Assembly (NCBI GenBank): GCA_024235255.1
Contig: JACKMT010000001.1
Location: forward strand, 744,001-808,000
Source: Chromatiaceae bacterium
GTDB taxonomy: Bacteria > Pseudomonadota > Gammaproteobacteria > Chromatiales > Chromatiaceae
Reading direction: 5' to 3'
Length of the DNA stretch: 64,000 bases
Shown: positions 25,263 through 33,664 of the stretch, piece after piece
How positions within the stretch are numbered: position 1 is the stretch's first letter
Layout: the number at the start of each line of letters is the position of its first letter
Translations under genes and position numbers: made by a program
Notes under the pieces: model-generated
Told to the model about the DNA's origin: nothing
Databases searched by the model: none
Seen by the model: the letters and a program-made list of their open reading frames with translations, nothing else

Positions 25263-27366
25263 TTTCCGGGTTATCCCTGACCGTTTACGAGAACCGGCCT
25301 TGACCACAAACAGTGACGAAAAACCCGGCACAGCACCGGCGCATTCCGACCAACACCAACAACTCCTGGAGATTATTGGTCTGGGAGAATTTTCGGCGCG
25401 CAAAAGTTACTATCCTGAACTGCAGCAGAAGATCAAAGAGTTGCGCGAGAGCGAGGCCCGTTTCCGTGATTTTGCGGATGCAGCCGCCGACTGGTTCTGG
25501 GAGATGGGACCGGACCTCTGTTTCAGCTACATCAGCGGCCGCAATGAGGAGATCATGGGTGTGGCGCCCGAATCGGTTATCGGTCTCGACCGGCGGCAGC
25601 TCTACCAAAATGATCACGATCTTGAGTCACCCCACTGGAAGCAACACCTGCAGACCCTGGAGGCACATCAACCCTTCACCGACTTCGAAATTCACTGGCT
25701 GCGGCCCGACGGCGAGGAGCGCTACATTAGCGTCAGCGGCAAACCGCGTTTCGACGATGCGGGCAACTTCCTCGGCTACCGGGGGGTCGGCAGGGATATC
25801 ACCGACCGTTACCGGACCGAACAGGCGCTGCGCCTGGCGCGCAAGAGCGATGCGATGTTCAGAAATCTGGTCGAGAATATCAGCGGCGCCGCCTACCGCT
25901 GTCTGCTCGATGACTGCCGGACCATGCACTACATCAGTCAGGGTATCCAGGAGATCACCGGCTATTCCACGGATGATTTTGTCGGCAACCGGATACGCTC
26001 ATACGCCAGTATCATTCATCCTGACGATGTCGAGAGAGTCGACTACGAAGTACGCACGGCGATATCGTTCAACCGACCCTATCTGCTCGAGTACCGCATC
26101 GTCCACGCCGAAGGCGGCGTTCGCTGGATTTGGGAACGGGGACGTGCCTGCGATGAGGACCAGAGCCAGCCGCGTCATCTGGAGGGTGTGCTGGCCGATA
26201 TCACCGAACAGAAACAGACCGAACAGGCGCTGCGCCGGGCGCAAAAGATGGATGCGGTCGGTCAACTGACCGGTGGTATCGCGCACGACTTCAACAACAT
26301 CCTGGGTATCATCATCGGTAATCTGGATCTGCTCGAACGCTCTGTTGATGGTGATGAAAAAGTACAGCGGCGGGTGGAGACCATCAGGAAGTCCGCGCAG
26401 CGGGCGACGGACCTCACCCGCAAACTGCTCGGTTTCTCGCGCCAACAGTCCGGTGAGGCTGTTGCCACCAACATTAACCAGCTCATGCACGGGATGCATA
26501 GCCTGATTGCCCGTACGGTAACCCCACAGGTTGAGGTTGAGTGTCAGTTTGCGGAGGATCTGTGGCCGACCAAGGTCGACCCTGGCGATTTTGAAGACGC
26601 CCTGCTCAACCTGGTCATTAACGCGCACGATGCGATGCCATACGGCGGTCATTTATTCTTAAATACCCACAACTGCACGTTGGACAGCGATATCTGCAGC
26701 CGGAATCCAGACATCCCCTCCGGAGAATATATCCGGCTGACGGTACGCGACAACGGCCGAGGCATCCCGGCGGAGCAGCATGAACGCATCTTCGAGCCCT
26801 TCTTCACCACCAAAGCGCAGGGCAAGGGAACCGGACTCGGGTTGGCTATGGTCTTTGGTTTCATCAAGCGCTCTTCCGGTTACATCAAGCTGGAGTCTGA
26901 ACCAGACCGGGGAACTACGTTTCATATCTACCTGCCGCGTGCCAACGCAACCGAAGGGAGCCATACACCGGCAGGTGCTAAGATCGACGACTCGCAGCGG
27001 GGTCATGAAACCATTCTGCTGGTTGACGACGAACAAGATCTGCTGGAATTGGCGCGGGAGTCGTTGTTGTCGCTGGGCTACCGGGTGCTCACAGCGCAAG
27101 ACGGCCACGAGGCGCTGAAGCTCATCAACGCAGAGCCGGGAATCGATCTGATGTGCAGTGACGTGGTTATGCCGGGTGGCATCAATGGATATCAACTGGC
27201 TGACCGTGCCTCGGCAATGCGACCCAACCTCAAACTGCTGCTGGTATCGGGCTATACGGAAAAAATCATCACCCAGCGCAGCCACGCAACACCGGCCATC
27301 CAGCTGCTGAGTAAACCCTATACCCAGACAGAACTGGCTTGCCAGGTGCGGATGCTGCTGGATTGA
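25201..27366 (+). CDS. PAS-PAS hybrid histidine kinase, ErcS-like
   Basis: Up to 721 residues. Numbered from ATG 25201: two PAS/PAC units (about 80-205 and 215-342), HisKA with His362 in G-G-I-A-H-D-F-N-N, HATPase_c with D-N-G-R-G-I and G-K-G-T-G-L-G-L, and a receiver with Asp654 (S-D-V-V-M-P-G-G). No membrane helix, so a soluble sensor. The start is uncertain: residues 1-33 are encoded by a dispersed repeat and lack a good ribosome site, so TTG 25300 or another codon may be used. Adjacent to the ErcA-like dehydrogenase, as in Pseudomonas where ercA and a kinase are neighbours; a shared signalling role is likely. Confidence 0.9.
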   Translation: MGRAIPFGNRMVLFPPRAANHFRVIPDRLREPALTTNSDEKPGTAPAHSDQHQQLLEIIGLGEFSARKSYYPELQQKIKELRESEARFRDFADAAADWFWEMGPDLCFSYISGRNEEIMGVAPESVIGLDRRQLYQNDHDLESPHWKQHLQTLEAHQPFTDFEIHWLRPDGEERYISVSGKPRFDDAGNFLGYRGVGRDITDRYRTEQALRLARKSDAMFRNLVENISGAAYRCLLDDCRTMHYISQGIQEITGYSTDDFVGNRIRSYASIIHPDDVERVDYEVRTAISFNRPYLLEYRIVHAEGGVRWIWERGRACDEDQSQPRHLEGVLADITEQKQTEQALRRAQKMDAVGQLTGGIAHDFNNILGIIIGNLDLLERSVDGDEKVQRRVETIRKSAQRATDLTRKLLGFSRQQSGEAVATNINQLMHGMHSLIARTVTPQVEVECQFAEDLWPTKVDPGDFEDALLNLVINAHDAMPYGGHLFLNTHNCTLDSDICSRNPDIPSGEYIRLTVRDNGRGIPAEQHERIFEPFFTTKAQGKGTGLGLAMVFGFIKRSSGYIKLESEPDRGTTFHIYLPRANATEGSHTPAGAKIDDSQRGHETILLVDDEQDLLELARESLLSLGYRVLTAQDGHEALKLINAEPGIDLMCSDVVMPGGINGYQLADRASAMRPNLKLLLVSGYTEKIITQRSHATPAIQLLSKPYTQTELACQVRMLLD

Positions 27367-27490
27367 TCGGGAGCGCAATTTCCGGCTGCTCAGCGTTTGT
27401 TCCCTCTATCCCTGCCAGTAATCCGCCCCTCACCGGGAGCGCTCAGGCAGCTCAGAACCTATCTCACCATTCCCCATTTCCTCATGTGCA

Positions 27491-27507
27491 CTTAACGTTC
27501 ATTTAAG
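27491..27507 (+). promoter_or_regulatory. Candidate PmrA/QseB-type box
   Basis: CTTAAC-GTTCA-TTTAAG: two hexamers of the HTTAAK type separated by five bases, the layout used by PmrA/QseB-family regulators, 46 bases before the first gene of the cluster that ends with a QseB-like regulator. The first hexamer ends in C, off consensus. Inference only. Confidence 0.4.
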
Positions 27508-27552
27508 CTTTCAGCAGCAGAATACGCCTCGATTCAACATAATGAGGTTAAA

Positions 27553-28224
27553 GTGGTGATAAAGAAGATAGGCGGAGTCGGCGGCAGTGAGGTACCGACA
27601 CGGGTACAACTGAACGGACCAAAGTCGGTTGAGCGGGTTGAGGCGGAAAACTTTGTGCGCAACAGTTTCAAGGTCCATTACGGCGCACACATAGAACTTT
27701 TTCTGCCGACTCTGATGACGCTACGCAATGACGATGGGAGGCTGTTGGCGGTGCTCGGTCTGCGCCATCCGGAACAGGAAGCGCTGTATCTGGAGCGCTA
27801 CCTTGGCAGCCCGGTACAACAGGTTTTGAGCGGTGCGATCAATACCGAGGTGACAAGAACGGAACTGATTGAAGTGGGCAACTTCGCGGTCGGTGCAGCA
27901 GGCGGCGGCCGTTGGTTGATTACCGCATTGACTGCACTGCTGCATGGTGCCGGGCGGCACTGGGCGGTTTTCACCTGTGGACCGATACTGAGAAATGCTT
28001 TCGACCGGCTCGGTGTTGAGTTGATCGATTTGGCGGCTGCCAACCCGGATTGTCTGACACCGGCAGAGTCGGCGCTCTGGGGCAGCTACTACGCCAGCAA
28101 GCCTCGTGTCATGGCAGCCAATGTTGCACAGAGCCATGCTGTGTTGTCGGCACTGTTCGAAAAGGAGTGCGCGCTCAGCCTGTTGTGGATAGGTGCGCTG
28201 CAGGCCGGTCGGCTAGTCGCATGA
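27553..28224 (+). CDS. Thermostable hemolysin-family protein, putative acyltransferase
   Basis: 223 residues, start GTG 27553 or 27556 with GAGG at 27544. It matches the thermostable hemolysin (delta-VPH) family in overall pattern: F-V-R-N-S-F-x-x-x-Y-G-A near residue 33, L-A-V-L-G-L-R near 59, and E-V-G-N-F-A-V... G-R-W-L-I-T-A-L near 116-133. That second half, with a conserved E-x-G-N-F/L and a later R-N-A-F-D-R-L-G, resembles autoinducer-synthase and GNAT folds, so I infer acyltransferase activity rather than lysis. No signal peptide. Its stop overlaps the ligase start (ATGA 28221-28224), making it gene one of a coupled cluster. Confidence 0.8.
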   Translation: MVIKKIGGVGGSEVPTRVQLNGPKSVERVEAENFVRNSFKVHYGAHIELFLPTLMTLRNDDGRLLAVLGLRHPEQEALYLERYLGSPVQQVLSGAINTEVTRTELIEVGNFAVGAAGGGRWLITALTALLHGAGRHWAVFTCGPILRNAFDRLGVELIDLAAANPDCLTPAESALWGSYYASKPRVMAANVAQSHAVLSALFEKECALSLLWIGALQAGRLVA

Positions 28225-29726
28225 AATTGACCGATAGACTGGCGCTGCATGCAGCAAAACGTCCTGACCTGGTCGCACTCTCCTGGCCTGATGGGCAGTT
28301 AAACTATGCAGATCTGTTACGGCAGATAGAAGTAAACGCACGGGCGCTGAGCGCAAAGGGATGCAAATCTCTGGCGCTGGATGTCGCAAACGGCCCTGCC
28401 TGGATTGTGCTCGATCTGGCGGCACTGGAGCTGGGGATCTGCCTGATCCCGCTACCGCCATTTTTCTCCGCAGCTCAATTGCACCACATTCTGCGTCACT
28501 CGGGCGCCGAAGCAGTGATAACCGACAATCCGGACCGGCTCCGCATGCTTGCGGGGGAGCTGTTGAGCGACGCTCAGGCCAACCACACGATGCTGCAACA
28601 GCGTCTGACATGGATAACCACCGCACCGGAAATTGCTGGGAGAGCCGCTTCGCTGCCAGCAGGAGTGGCCAAGATCACCTACACATCAGGCACCACCGGC
28701 GAGCCGAAAGGGGTCATGCTCTCCTGGCCGCAGATGCATCAGGTGGCCGCGTCACTTGCCGCCGTAGTGGAACTGGGGCCGCATGACCGGCACCTGACGC
28801 TGATGCCGCTGGCGGTACTGCTGGAGAACATTGGCGGCGTCTATGCGCCACTCTGGGCCGGTGCAACGATCGTGTTGTTGCCCGGCAAAGAGACCGGTCT
28901 CTCCGGATCTTCTGAGATCGACGGCAACAGGTTGGTACAGGCGCTGCGCCTGAGTTGCGCGACCACGCTGATACTCACCCCGCAGCTCCTGCTGGCTGTC
29001 ACCGAAGTGCTCGAAGACAACCCTGAAATCCGGCTGAACCTGCGCTTTGCCGCGGTCGGCGGCGCCCCCCTCTCCGCTCGGCTGCTGCAGCGTTCCCTTG
29101 CCGCGGGAGTGCCGGTGTTCGAAGGTTATGGACTCTCCGAGTGCGCCTCGGTGGTGTGCCTGAATACACCACAGCAACAGCGGCCCGGCAGCGTCGGCAA
29201 ACCGCTGCCGCACGTGCGACTGGCGATCTCCGGTGGCGGTGAAGTGCTGATCGGCGGACAGCCCTTTTCCGGTTATCTTGGCGAGCGAGCGCCGGCGAGT
29301 GATCACTGGGCGACCGGTGATCTCGGAGAACTCGACAGCGACGGTTTTCTCTACTTGCGTGGACGCCGCAGCAACATGTTCGTAACCGCATTCGGACGCA
29401 ACATCGCCCCGGAGTGGGTCGAACGTGAACTGACACTGGAACCGGAGATACTGCAGGCCGCGGTATTCGGTGAAGCGCGTCCCTACAATGTGGCGATCAT
29501 CGTAGCAAAAGCCGGGAGCTCGGCAGCGGATATAGAGCGTGCGCTGCAGCGCGCCAACAGCTCACTCCCCGATTATGCCCGGATCGCGCGCTGGATAACC
29601 GCGCACGCTCCCTTCTCAACCGGCAACAGGCAGTTGACCGGCACCGGCCGTATCAGACGGACATCACTGCTGCAACATTACCAACGAACCCTTGATGCAA
29701 TCTATTTCGAGAATCAGACACCATGA
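28221..29726 (+). CDS. Adenylate-forming acyl ligase
   Basis: 501 residues from ATG 28221; upstream codons in this frame are just the previous gene read out of frame. P-loop Y-T-S-G-T-T-G-E-P-K-G (about residues 154-164), Y-G-L-S-E-C-A-S (about 302-309) and T-G-D-L (about 368-371) followed by a hinge R-G-R-R-S-N are the ANL superfamily motifs; a late lysine region is less clear. It should activate a carboxylic acid, probably a fatty or aryl acid, as the AMP ester and perhaps the CoA thioester. Both ends overlap neighbours by four bases (ATGA), so hemolysin-family protein, ligase and diiron oxidase are translationally coupled. No carrier-protein gene is seen. Confidence 0.88.
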   Translation: MKLTDRLALHAAKRPDLVALSWPDGQLNYADLLRQIEVNARALSAKGCKSLALDVANGPAWIVLDLAALELGICLIPLPPFFSAAQLHHILRHSGAEAVITDNPDRLRMLAGELLSDAQANHTMLQQRLTWITTAPEIAGRAASLPAGVAKITYTSGTTGEPKGVMLSWPQMHQVAASLAAVVELGPHDRHLTLMPLAVLLENIGGVYAPLWAGATIVLLPGKETGLSGSSEIDGNRLVQALRLSCATTLILTPQLLLAVTEVLEDNPEIRLNLRFAAVGGAPLSARLLQRSLAAGVPVFEGYGLSECASVVCLNTPQQQRPGSVGKPLPHVRLAISGGGEVLIGGQPFSGYLGERAPASDHWATGDLGELDSDGFLYLRGRRSNMFVTAFGRNIAPEWVERELTLEPEILQAAVFGEARPYNVAIIVAKAGSSAADIERALQRANSSLPDYARIARWITAHAPFSTGNRQLTGTGRIRRTSLLQHYQRTLDAIYFENQTP

Positions 29727-30397
29727 ACGACTATTATGACCAGCTCCTGGCGGAAACCAAAAGTGAGCGCGACACGCTGCTCTCCATTCCTTTCATCCAA
29801 CACGGGTGGCGTGGTGAGCTCTCGCTGCAGAGTTATCTCGCTTTTCTGGAACAGGCATACCACCATGTCAAGCATACCACGCCACTGCTGATGGCCTGCG
29901 GTTCCCGTGTACCATCCGACAAAGAGTGGCTGCGCAACGCGATGGCCGACTACATCAAGGAGGAGGTCGGACACCAGGAGTGGATCCTGAATGACATCCG
30001 CACTTGTGGCGGTGAGCCGGAGAAGGTGCTCCACGACGCTCCCGGAGCGGCTGCCGAGCTGATGATTGCCTACGCTTATCACACCGTTGAGCGCGCTAAT
30101 CCGGTGGGTTTCCTGGGCATGGTGCTGGTGCTGGAGGGCACCAGCGTGCATATCGCTTCGCAGGCTGCGCACAATCTGCGTCGCAACCTCGGGCTGCCAG
30201 CTGCCGCGTTCAGCTATCTGACCAGCCATGGCGCACTCGATGTTTCGCATATGGATTTCTATAAACGCTTGGTCAATCGCCTCCAGGACCCTGCTGATCA
30301 GTCATGGGTCATCCACTGCGCCAAGCTTTTCTACCGACTGTACGGTGATATTTTCCGCAACCTGCCGCTGTCGTTGAACAGTGCTGCCGCCGCCTGA
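29723..30397 (+). CDS. Haem-oxygenase-like diiron oxidase
   Basis: 224 residues, all helical. It belongs to the TenA / iron-containing redox enzyme family (haem-oxygenase-like fold). Potential metal ligands lie in order: Glu80/Glu81 and His84 (K-E-E-V-G-H), Glu138 and His143 (L-E-G-T-S-V-H), Asp173 and His176 (L-D-V-S-H). This E-x-x-H / E...H / D-x-x-H layout is that of HDO enzymes such as UndA, which oxidise acyl or amino-acid substrates with O2, rather than the cysteine-dependent TenA thiaminase. Cytosolic. Start overlaps the ligase stop; the SDR begins 47 bases after. In context it probably oxidises an acyl product. Confidence 0.82.
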   Translation: MNDYYDQLLAETKSERDTLLSIPFIQHGWRGELSLQSYLAFLEQAYHHVKHTTPLLMACGSRVPSDKEWLRNAMADYIKEEVGHQEWILNDIRTCGGEPEKVLHDAPGAAAELMIAYAYHTVERANPVGFLGMVLVLEGTSVHIASQAAHNLRRNLGLPAAAFSYLTSHGALDVSHMDFYKRLVNRLQDPADQSWVIHCAKLFYRLYGDIFRNLPLSLNSAAAA

Positions 30398-30444
30398 TTG
30401 GTCGACGTTAGTCGGCCATCCGAGACATCTACCGGAGAAAATGT

Positions 30445-31242
30445 ATGAAACTGCAAAATGCAAGGGTGCTGTTGACCGGCGGCGCCGGCGGCATAGGTTC
30501 GGCGATCGCTGAACAGCTGTCACAGCGCGGCGCCACGCTCGCTTTGATTGGCAGAAATGAGTTGGTATTGCGTTCACTGGCTGCACGGCTCGGTGATAAA
30601 GGCGGAAGCGCGCACGTGGTTTATGCCAACCTGCTCGATCCGGAAGCGCGCACCCAGGCGGTTTCCCAGGCAACCGAACTGTTGGGCGGGGTCGATCTGC
30701 TGATCAACTGCGCGGGCATGTCCAGCTTCCAACCATTCCCGGAGCAATCGCCGGAATTGTTGGAAAATATTATCCAGCTTAACCTGATTACACCGATGCT
30801 ACTGACCAGGCAGGTGCTGCCGCAGATGCTGCAGCGTGGCGGCGGGCAGATCGTCAACATCGGATCCACCTTCGGCAGTATCGGTTTCGCCTGGTTTACC
30901 GCATACTCAGCGAGCAAATTCGGCTTGCGTGGATTTTCCGAAGCGTTGCGGCGTGAACTGGAGGGGAGCGGTGTTAAGGTTACCTACATCGCGCCGCGCG
31001 CGGTGAAAACGGCGCTTAACAGCGGCGCCGTCTATCGCATGGCGGAGGCTACCCGCATGAACCTGGATGAGCCGGACTGGGTGGCACGAAAGATCGTGAC
31101 AGCCATCGAGGCGGACGCGAAGGATCTGCATCTCGGCGCACCGGAGAAGTATTTTTCCCGCCTCAACGGCTTTCTCCCCCGCCTGATCGACGCCGGGCTG
31201 CGCCGGCAAAACAAATTGATGGGGCAATTTACCGGAAGTTGA
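30445..31242 (+). CDS. Short-chain dehydrogenase/reductase
   Basis: 265 residues. Rossmann N-terminus with T-G-G-A-G-G-I-G (about residues 11-18), N-C-A-G (about 88-91), catalytic Ser in N-I-G-S-T-F-G-S and Y-S-A-S-K (Tyr and Lys about 153 and 157). An R-N after beta-2 (G-R-N-E) suggests NADP(H). The C-terminal L-N-G-F-L-P-R-L-I-D-A-G-L region resembles long-chain acyl or keto reductases. GGAG lies about seven bases before the ATG. It is 47 bases after the diiron oxidase and so probably the fourth enzyme of the same pathway, acting on a keto or aldehyde intermediate. Confidence 0.87.
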   Translation: MKLQNARVLLTGGAGGIGSAIAEQLSQRGATLALIGRNELVLRSLAARLGDKGGSAHVVYANLLDPEARTQAVSQATELLGGVDLLINCAGMSSFQPFPEQSPELLENIIQLNLITPMLLTRQVLPQMLQRGGGQIVNIGSTFGSIGFAWFTAYSASKFGLRGFSEALRRELEGSGVKVTYIAPRAVKTALNSGAVYRMAEATRMNLDEPDWVARKIVTAIEADAKDLHLGAPEKYFSRLNGFLPRLIDAGLRRQNKLMGQFTGS

Positions 31243-31378
31243 CGCTATAAACGAGCACTATAAAAGGAGTTTCGGCGGCTGTATCTCTGTCTGCGCATGC
31301 AGGAGTTGAAAACATAACTTCCACCGATGGAAATCCGTATAGTGTTAACGGTTACCGGCATATACAGGATGGCGTTGA

Positions 31379-32038
31379 TTGAGAGTATTACTGGTTGAAG
31401 ATGACGAATTGCTGGGATCCGCAATCCAGACCGGGCTGGAACAGTTTGGTTATACCGTGGATTGGCTAACCCACGGCGGACAGGCAGCCGCTGCACTCGA
31501 GCGGGAGCAGCCCGATTTGCTGGTGCTCGACCTCGGACTACCGGGCAAGGATGGATTGACATTGCTGCGAGAACTGCGCGCGCGTGACTGTCACATCCCG
31601 GTGCTGATACTGACTGCCCGCGACACCATCGACGATCGAATTCTCGGGTTGGATATGGGGGCGGATGACTATCTGGTCAAACCGTTCGATCTCGGCGAGT
31701 TGAACGCGCGTCTGCGGGCGATTTTCCGCCGTCAGTCCGGCCGCACCACACCGCTGATCTATTATCGAGACATGGTGTTCAATCCAGCCGCGCACACAAT
31801 CGATATCAACGGCACCGAGGTGCAGTTGCATGCCAAGGCTAATGCAATCCTGGAGGCGTTGCTGCAGCGTCCCGGCATACCGCTGTCGCGTGAACGGCTG
31901 GAGCAGATTCTCTATGGCTGGGGAGAGGGTGTCGAAAGCAACACCGTGGAAGTGCATATCCATCACTTGCGCAAGAAACTGGGTAAAGAGACCATCCTGA
32001 CAATCCGCGGTGTCGGCTACATGGTGCCTAAGCCTTGA
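31379..32038 (+). CDS. OmpR-family response regulator, QseB/PmrA-like
   Basis: 219 residues from TTG 31379 (no ATG or GTG in frame would keep the conserved M-R-V-L-L-V-E-D-D start). Receiver with acidic pair in V-E-D-D, phospho-acceptor Asp51 (V-L-D-L-G-L-P-G), Thr in L-T-A-R, and Lys in V-K-P-F. The C-terminal winged helix carries L-Y-G-W-G-E-G-V-E-S-N-T-V-E-V-H-I-H-H-L-R-type residues, specific for the QseB/PmrA branch. Its stop overlaps the TTG start of the kinase. Lying just after four biosynthetic genes on the same strand, it probably controls them. Confidence 0.93.
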   Translation: MRVLLVEDDELLGSAIQTGLEQFGYTVDWLTHGGQAAAALEREQPDLLVLDLGLPGKDGLTLLRELRARDCHIPVLILTARDTIDDRILGLDMGADDYLVKPFDLGELNARLRAIFRRQSGRTTPLIYYRDMVFNPAAHTIDINGTEVQLHAKANAILEALLQRPGIPLSRERLEQILYGWGEGVESNTVEVHIHHLRKKLGKETILTIRGVGYMVPKP

Positions 32039-33531
32039 ACTCCGGACACTCCATCAGGGTGCGTCTGATCACCCTGCTGATAACCTCCATTCTACTGGTA
32101 TGGCTTGCGGTCGCGGCACTTGTATTCTTCGTGGCAAGACATGAGGTGGAAGAGGTTTACGATGCCAATCTGGCGCAAAACGCGCGTATTGTTCAGGCCC
32201 TGCTGCTGCATGAGGCAGAAGAGGAGAAGAAGATCCAACAGCAGATTCGCGAAGTGATGGAGGAGCTAAAGACAAAGCAACTGGATACTTTTCCTCGCCT
32301 GGCCGCGCTGCTGGACAAATACACCACCGACCCGGGCAAGGAGCGGATTGAACTTGTCGAAGCGGTACAGGAAGCAGCGCATGATTATGATTCGCGGCAG
32401 TTCTTTGTTGCCCGCTACGCCGACGGCAGCATATTGATGAACAGTCGCTCGGCGCCCACCGCCGCCGTTGCCGGCGACGGACTTGCCGACAGCCATGACG
32501 GAGAGCGCCGCTGGCGCACATACAGCCTGAGCGACGAACCGAGCGGTTTTGTTGTTCAGGTTGGTGAAGCGTTGGATCTACGCCGGGAACTGGTCAGTCA
32601 CATCACCGGTAATACCTTGATGCCGTTATTGGCGGCGCTGCCGCTGATCGGCTTGCTTGTCTGGTTTTCCGTGGGAGGATCATTGGCTTCCCTGCAGCAC
32701 GTGGCGAAGAGTGTCGCACTGCGGGCACCGGGTGCAACCGAACCCATAGACATAGGCAACAGCCCGAAGGAGATCGAAAGCCTGTTGCACGCATTGAACG
32801 CACTGTTCGGCCGGGTTGCCGCAGCGATCAACCGGGAGCGCCAATTCACAGCCGACGCCGCGCATGAACTGCGCACCCCTTTAGCCGCATTGAAAACGCA
32901 CCTGCAAGTAGCACGGGCGCAATCGGCAGAGCCGAAAACAATCCGTTCACTCGATCAGGCTTTGGAGGGCGTGGATCGGGCAACCCACTCGGTAGAGCAG
33001 TTGCTGCTACTGGCCAGAGCTGATGCAACGCAGGTGAAATCCATGTTGACCAAAGTGGTCGATCTGCGCGAACTATCCGTCACGGTTGTTTCCACTTTCA
33101 GCCAGCAGGCGGTTGACCGCGGCATAGATCTCGGCGTGCAGGCGCCTCAGCGCGTTATGGTGGCCGGTGACATGACCGCACTGGAGATCATGTTGAGAAA
33201 TCTGGTCGATAATGCGCTGCGCTATACCCCGGCCGGCGGCGAGGTGACGGTCAGTGCCGGTATGGGAGAGATGGGTGCCTGGATAGAGGTGGCGGATGAC
33301 GGCGTCGGTGTTACCGCTGAAGAGCGTGACAAGATTCTGCAGCGCTTTCATCGCGGTTCGAAAGAGCAGACACTCGGTGCCAAGGGCAGCGGACTCGGCC
33401 TTTCAATCGTGCAGCGCATCGTCGATCTGCATGCTGCAAGAATTAAGATTGCTGACGGTTTGAACGGCAAGGGGTTGAGTGTCAGGATCCAGTTTTCGGA
33501 TGCATCAGACGCGCCGCGGTATCCGGGTTAG
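32035..33531 (+). CDS. Sensor histidine kinase, QseC-like
   Basis: 498 residues, TTG start overlapping the regulator stop by three bases. A membrane helix at about 10-33, a periplasmic sensor domain of about 150 residues with a charged coil (E-A-E-E-E-K-K-I-Q-Q-Q), and a second helix at about 190-212. Then a HAMP-like stretch, HisKA with A-D-A-A-H-E-L-R-T-P-L (phospho-His about 280), and HATPase_c with N-L-V-D-N-A-L-R-Y, D-D-G-V-G-V and G-S-G-L-G-L-S-I. The domain order is that of QseC/PmrB. The signal is unknown; since the neighbours look biosynthetic, the product of the cluster is one possible ligand. Confidence 0.92.
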   Translation: MNSGHSIRVRLITLLITSILLVWLAVAALVFFVARHEVEEVYDANLAQNARIVQALLLHEAEEEKKIQQQIREVMEELKTKQLDTFPRLAALLDKYTTDPGKERIELVEAVQEAAHDYDSRQFFVARYADGSILMNSRSAPTAAVAGDGLADSHDGERRWRTYSLSDEPSGFVVQVGEALDLRRELVSHITGNTLMPLLAALPLIGLLVWFSVGGSLASLQHVAKSVALRAPGATEPIDIGNSPKEIESLLHALNALFGRVAAAINRERQFTADAAHELRTPLAALKTHLQVARAQSAEPKTIRSLDQALEGVDRATHSVEQLLLLARADATQVKSMLTKVVDLRELSVTVVSTFSQQAVDRGIDLGVQAPQRVMVAGDMTALEIMLRNLVDNALRYTPAGGEVTVSAGMGEMGAWIEVADDGVGVTAEERDKILQRFHRGSKEQTLGAKGSGLGLSIVQRIVDLHAARIKIADGLNGKGLSVRIQFSDASDAPRYPG

Positions 33532-33622
33532 CCCATGCCTTACAGCAATATTCTTTGGCTATGACCTACCTGGTTGCAGCGCATTCGTCAGGCCAGCCGA
33601 AACCGATCCTTAGGTCGGTAAG

Positions 33623-33657
33623 ACGCGGCCGGGTGGCACAACCCCGGGCCGCGTTTT
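33623..33657 (+). terminator. Probable terminator hairpin
   Basis: ACGCGGCC-GGG pairs with CCCGGGCCGCGT (one bulge), followed by TTTT. It lies between the convergent kinase and the 754-residue protein gene and is best placed to end the two-component transcript. The T run is short. Confidence 0.6.
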
Positions 33658-33664
33658 CGGTTTG

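Noticed and set aside
29723..30397. TenA thiaminase II for thiamine salvage
   Set aside because: The protein has the E-x-x-H, E...H, D-x-x-H metal layout of diiron oxidases and lies among acyl-activating and reducing genes, with no thiamine genes or thiamine riboswitch near.
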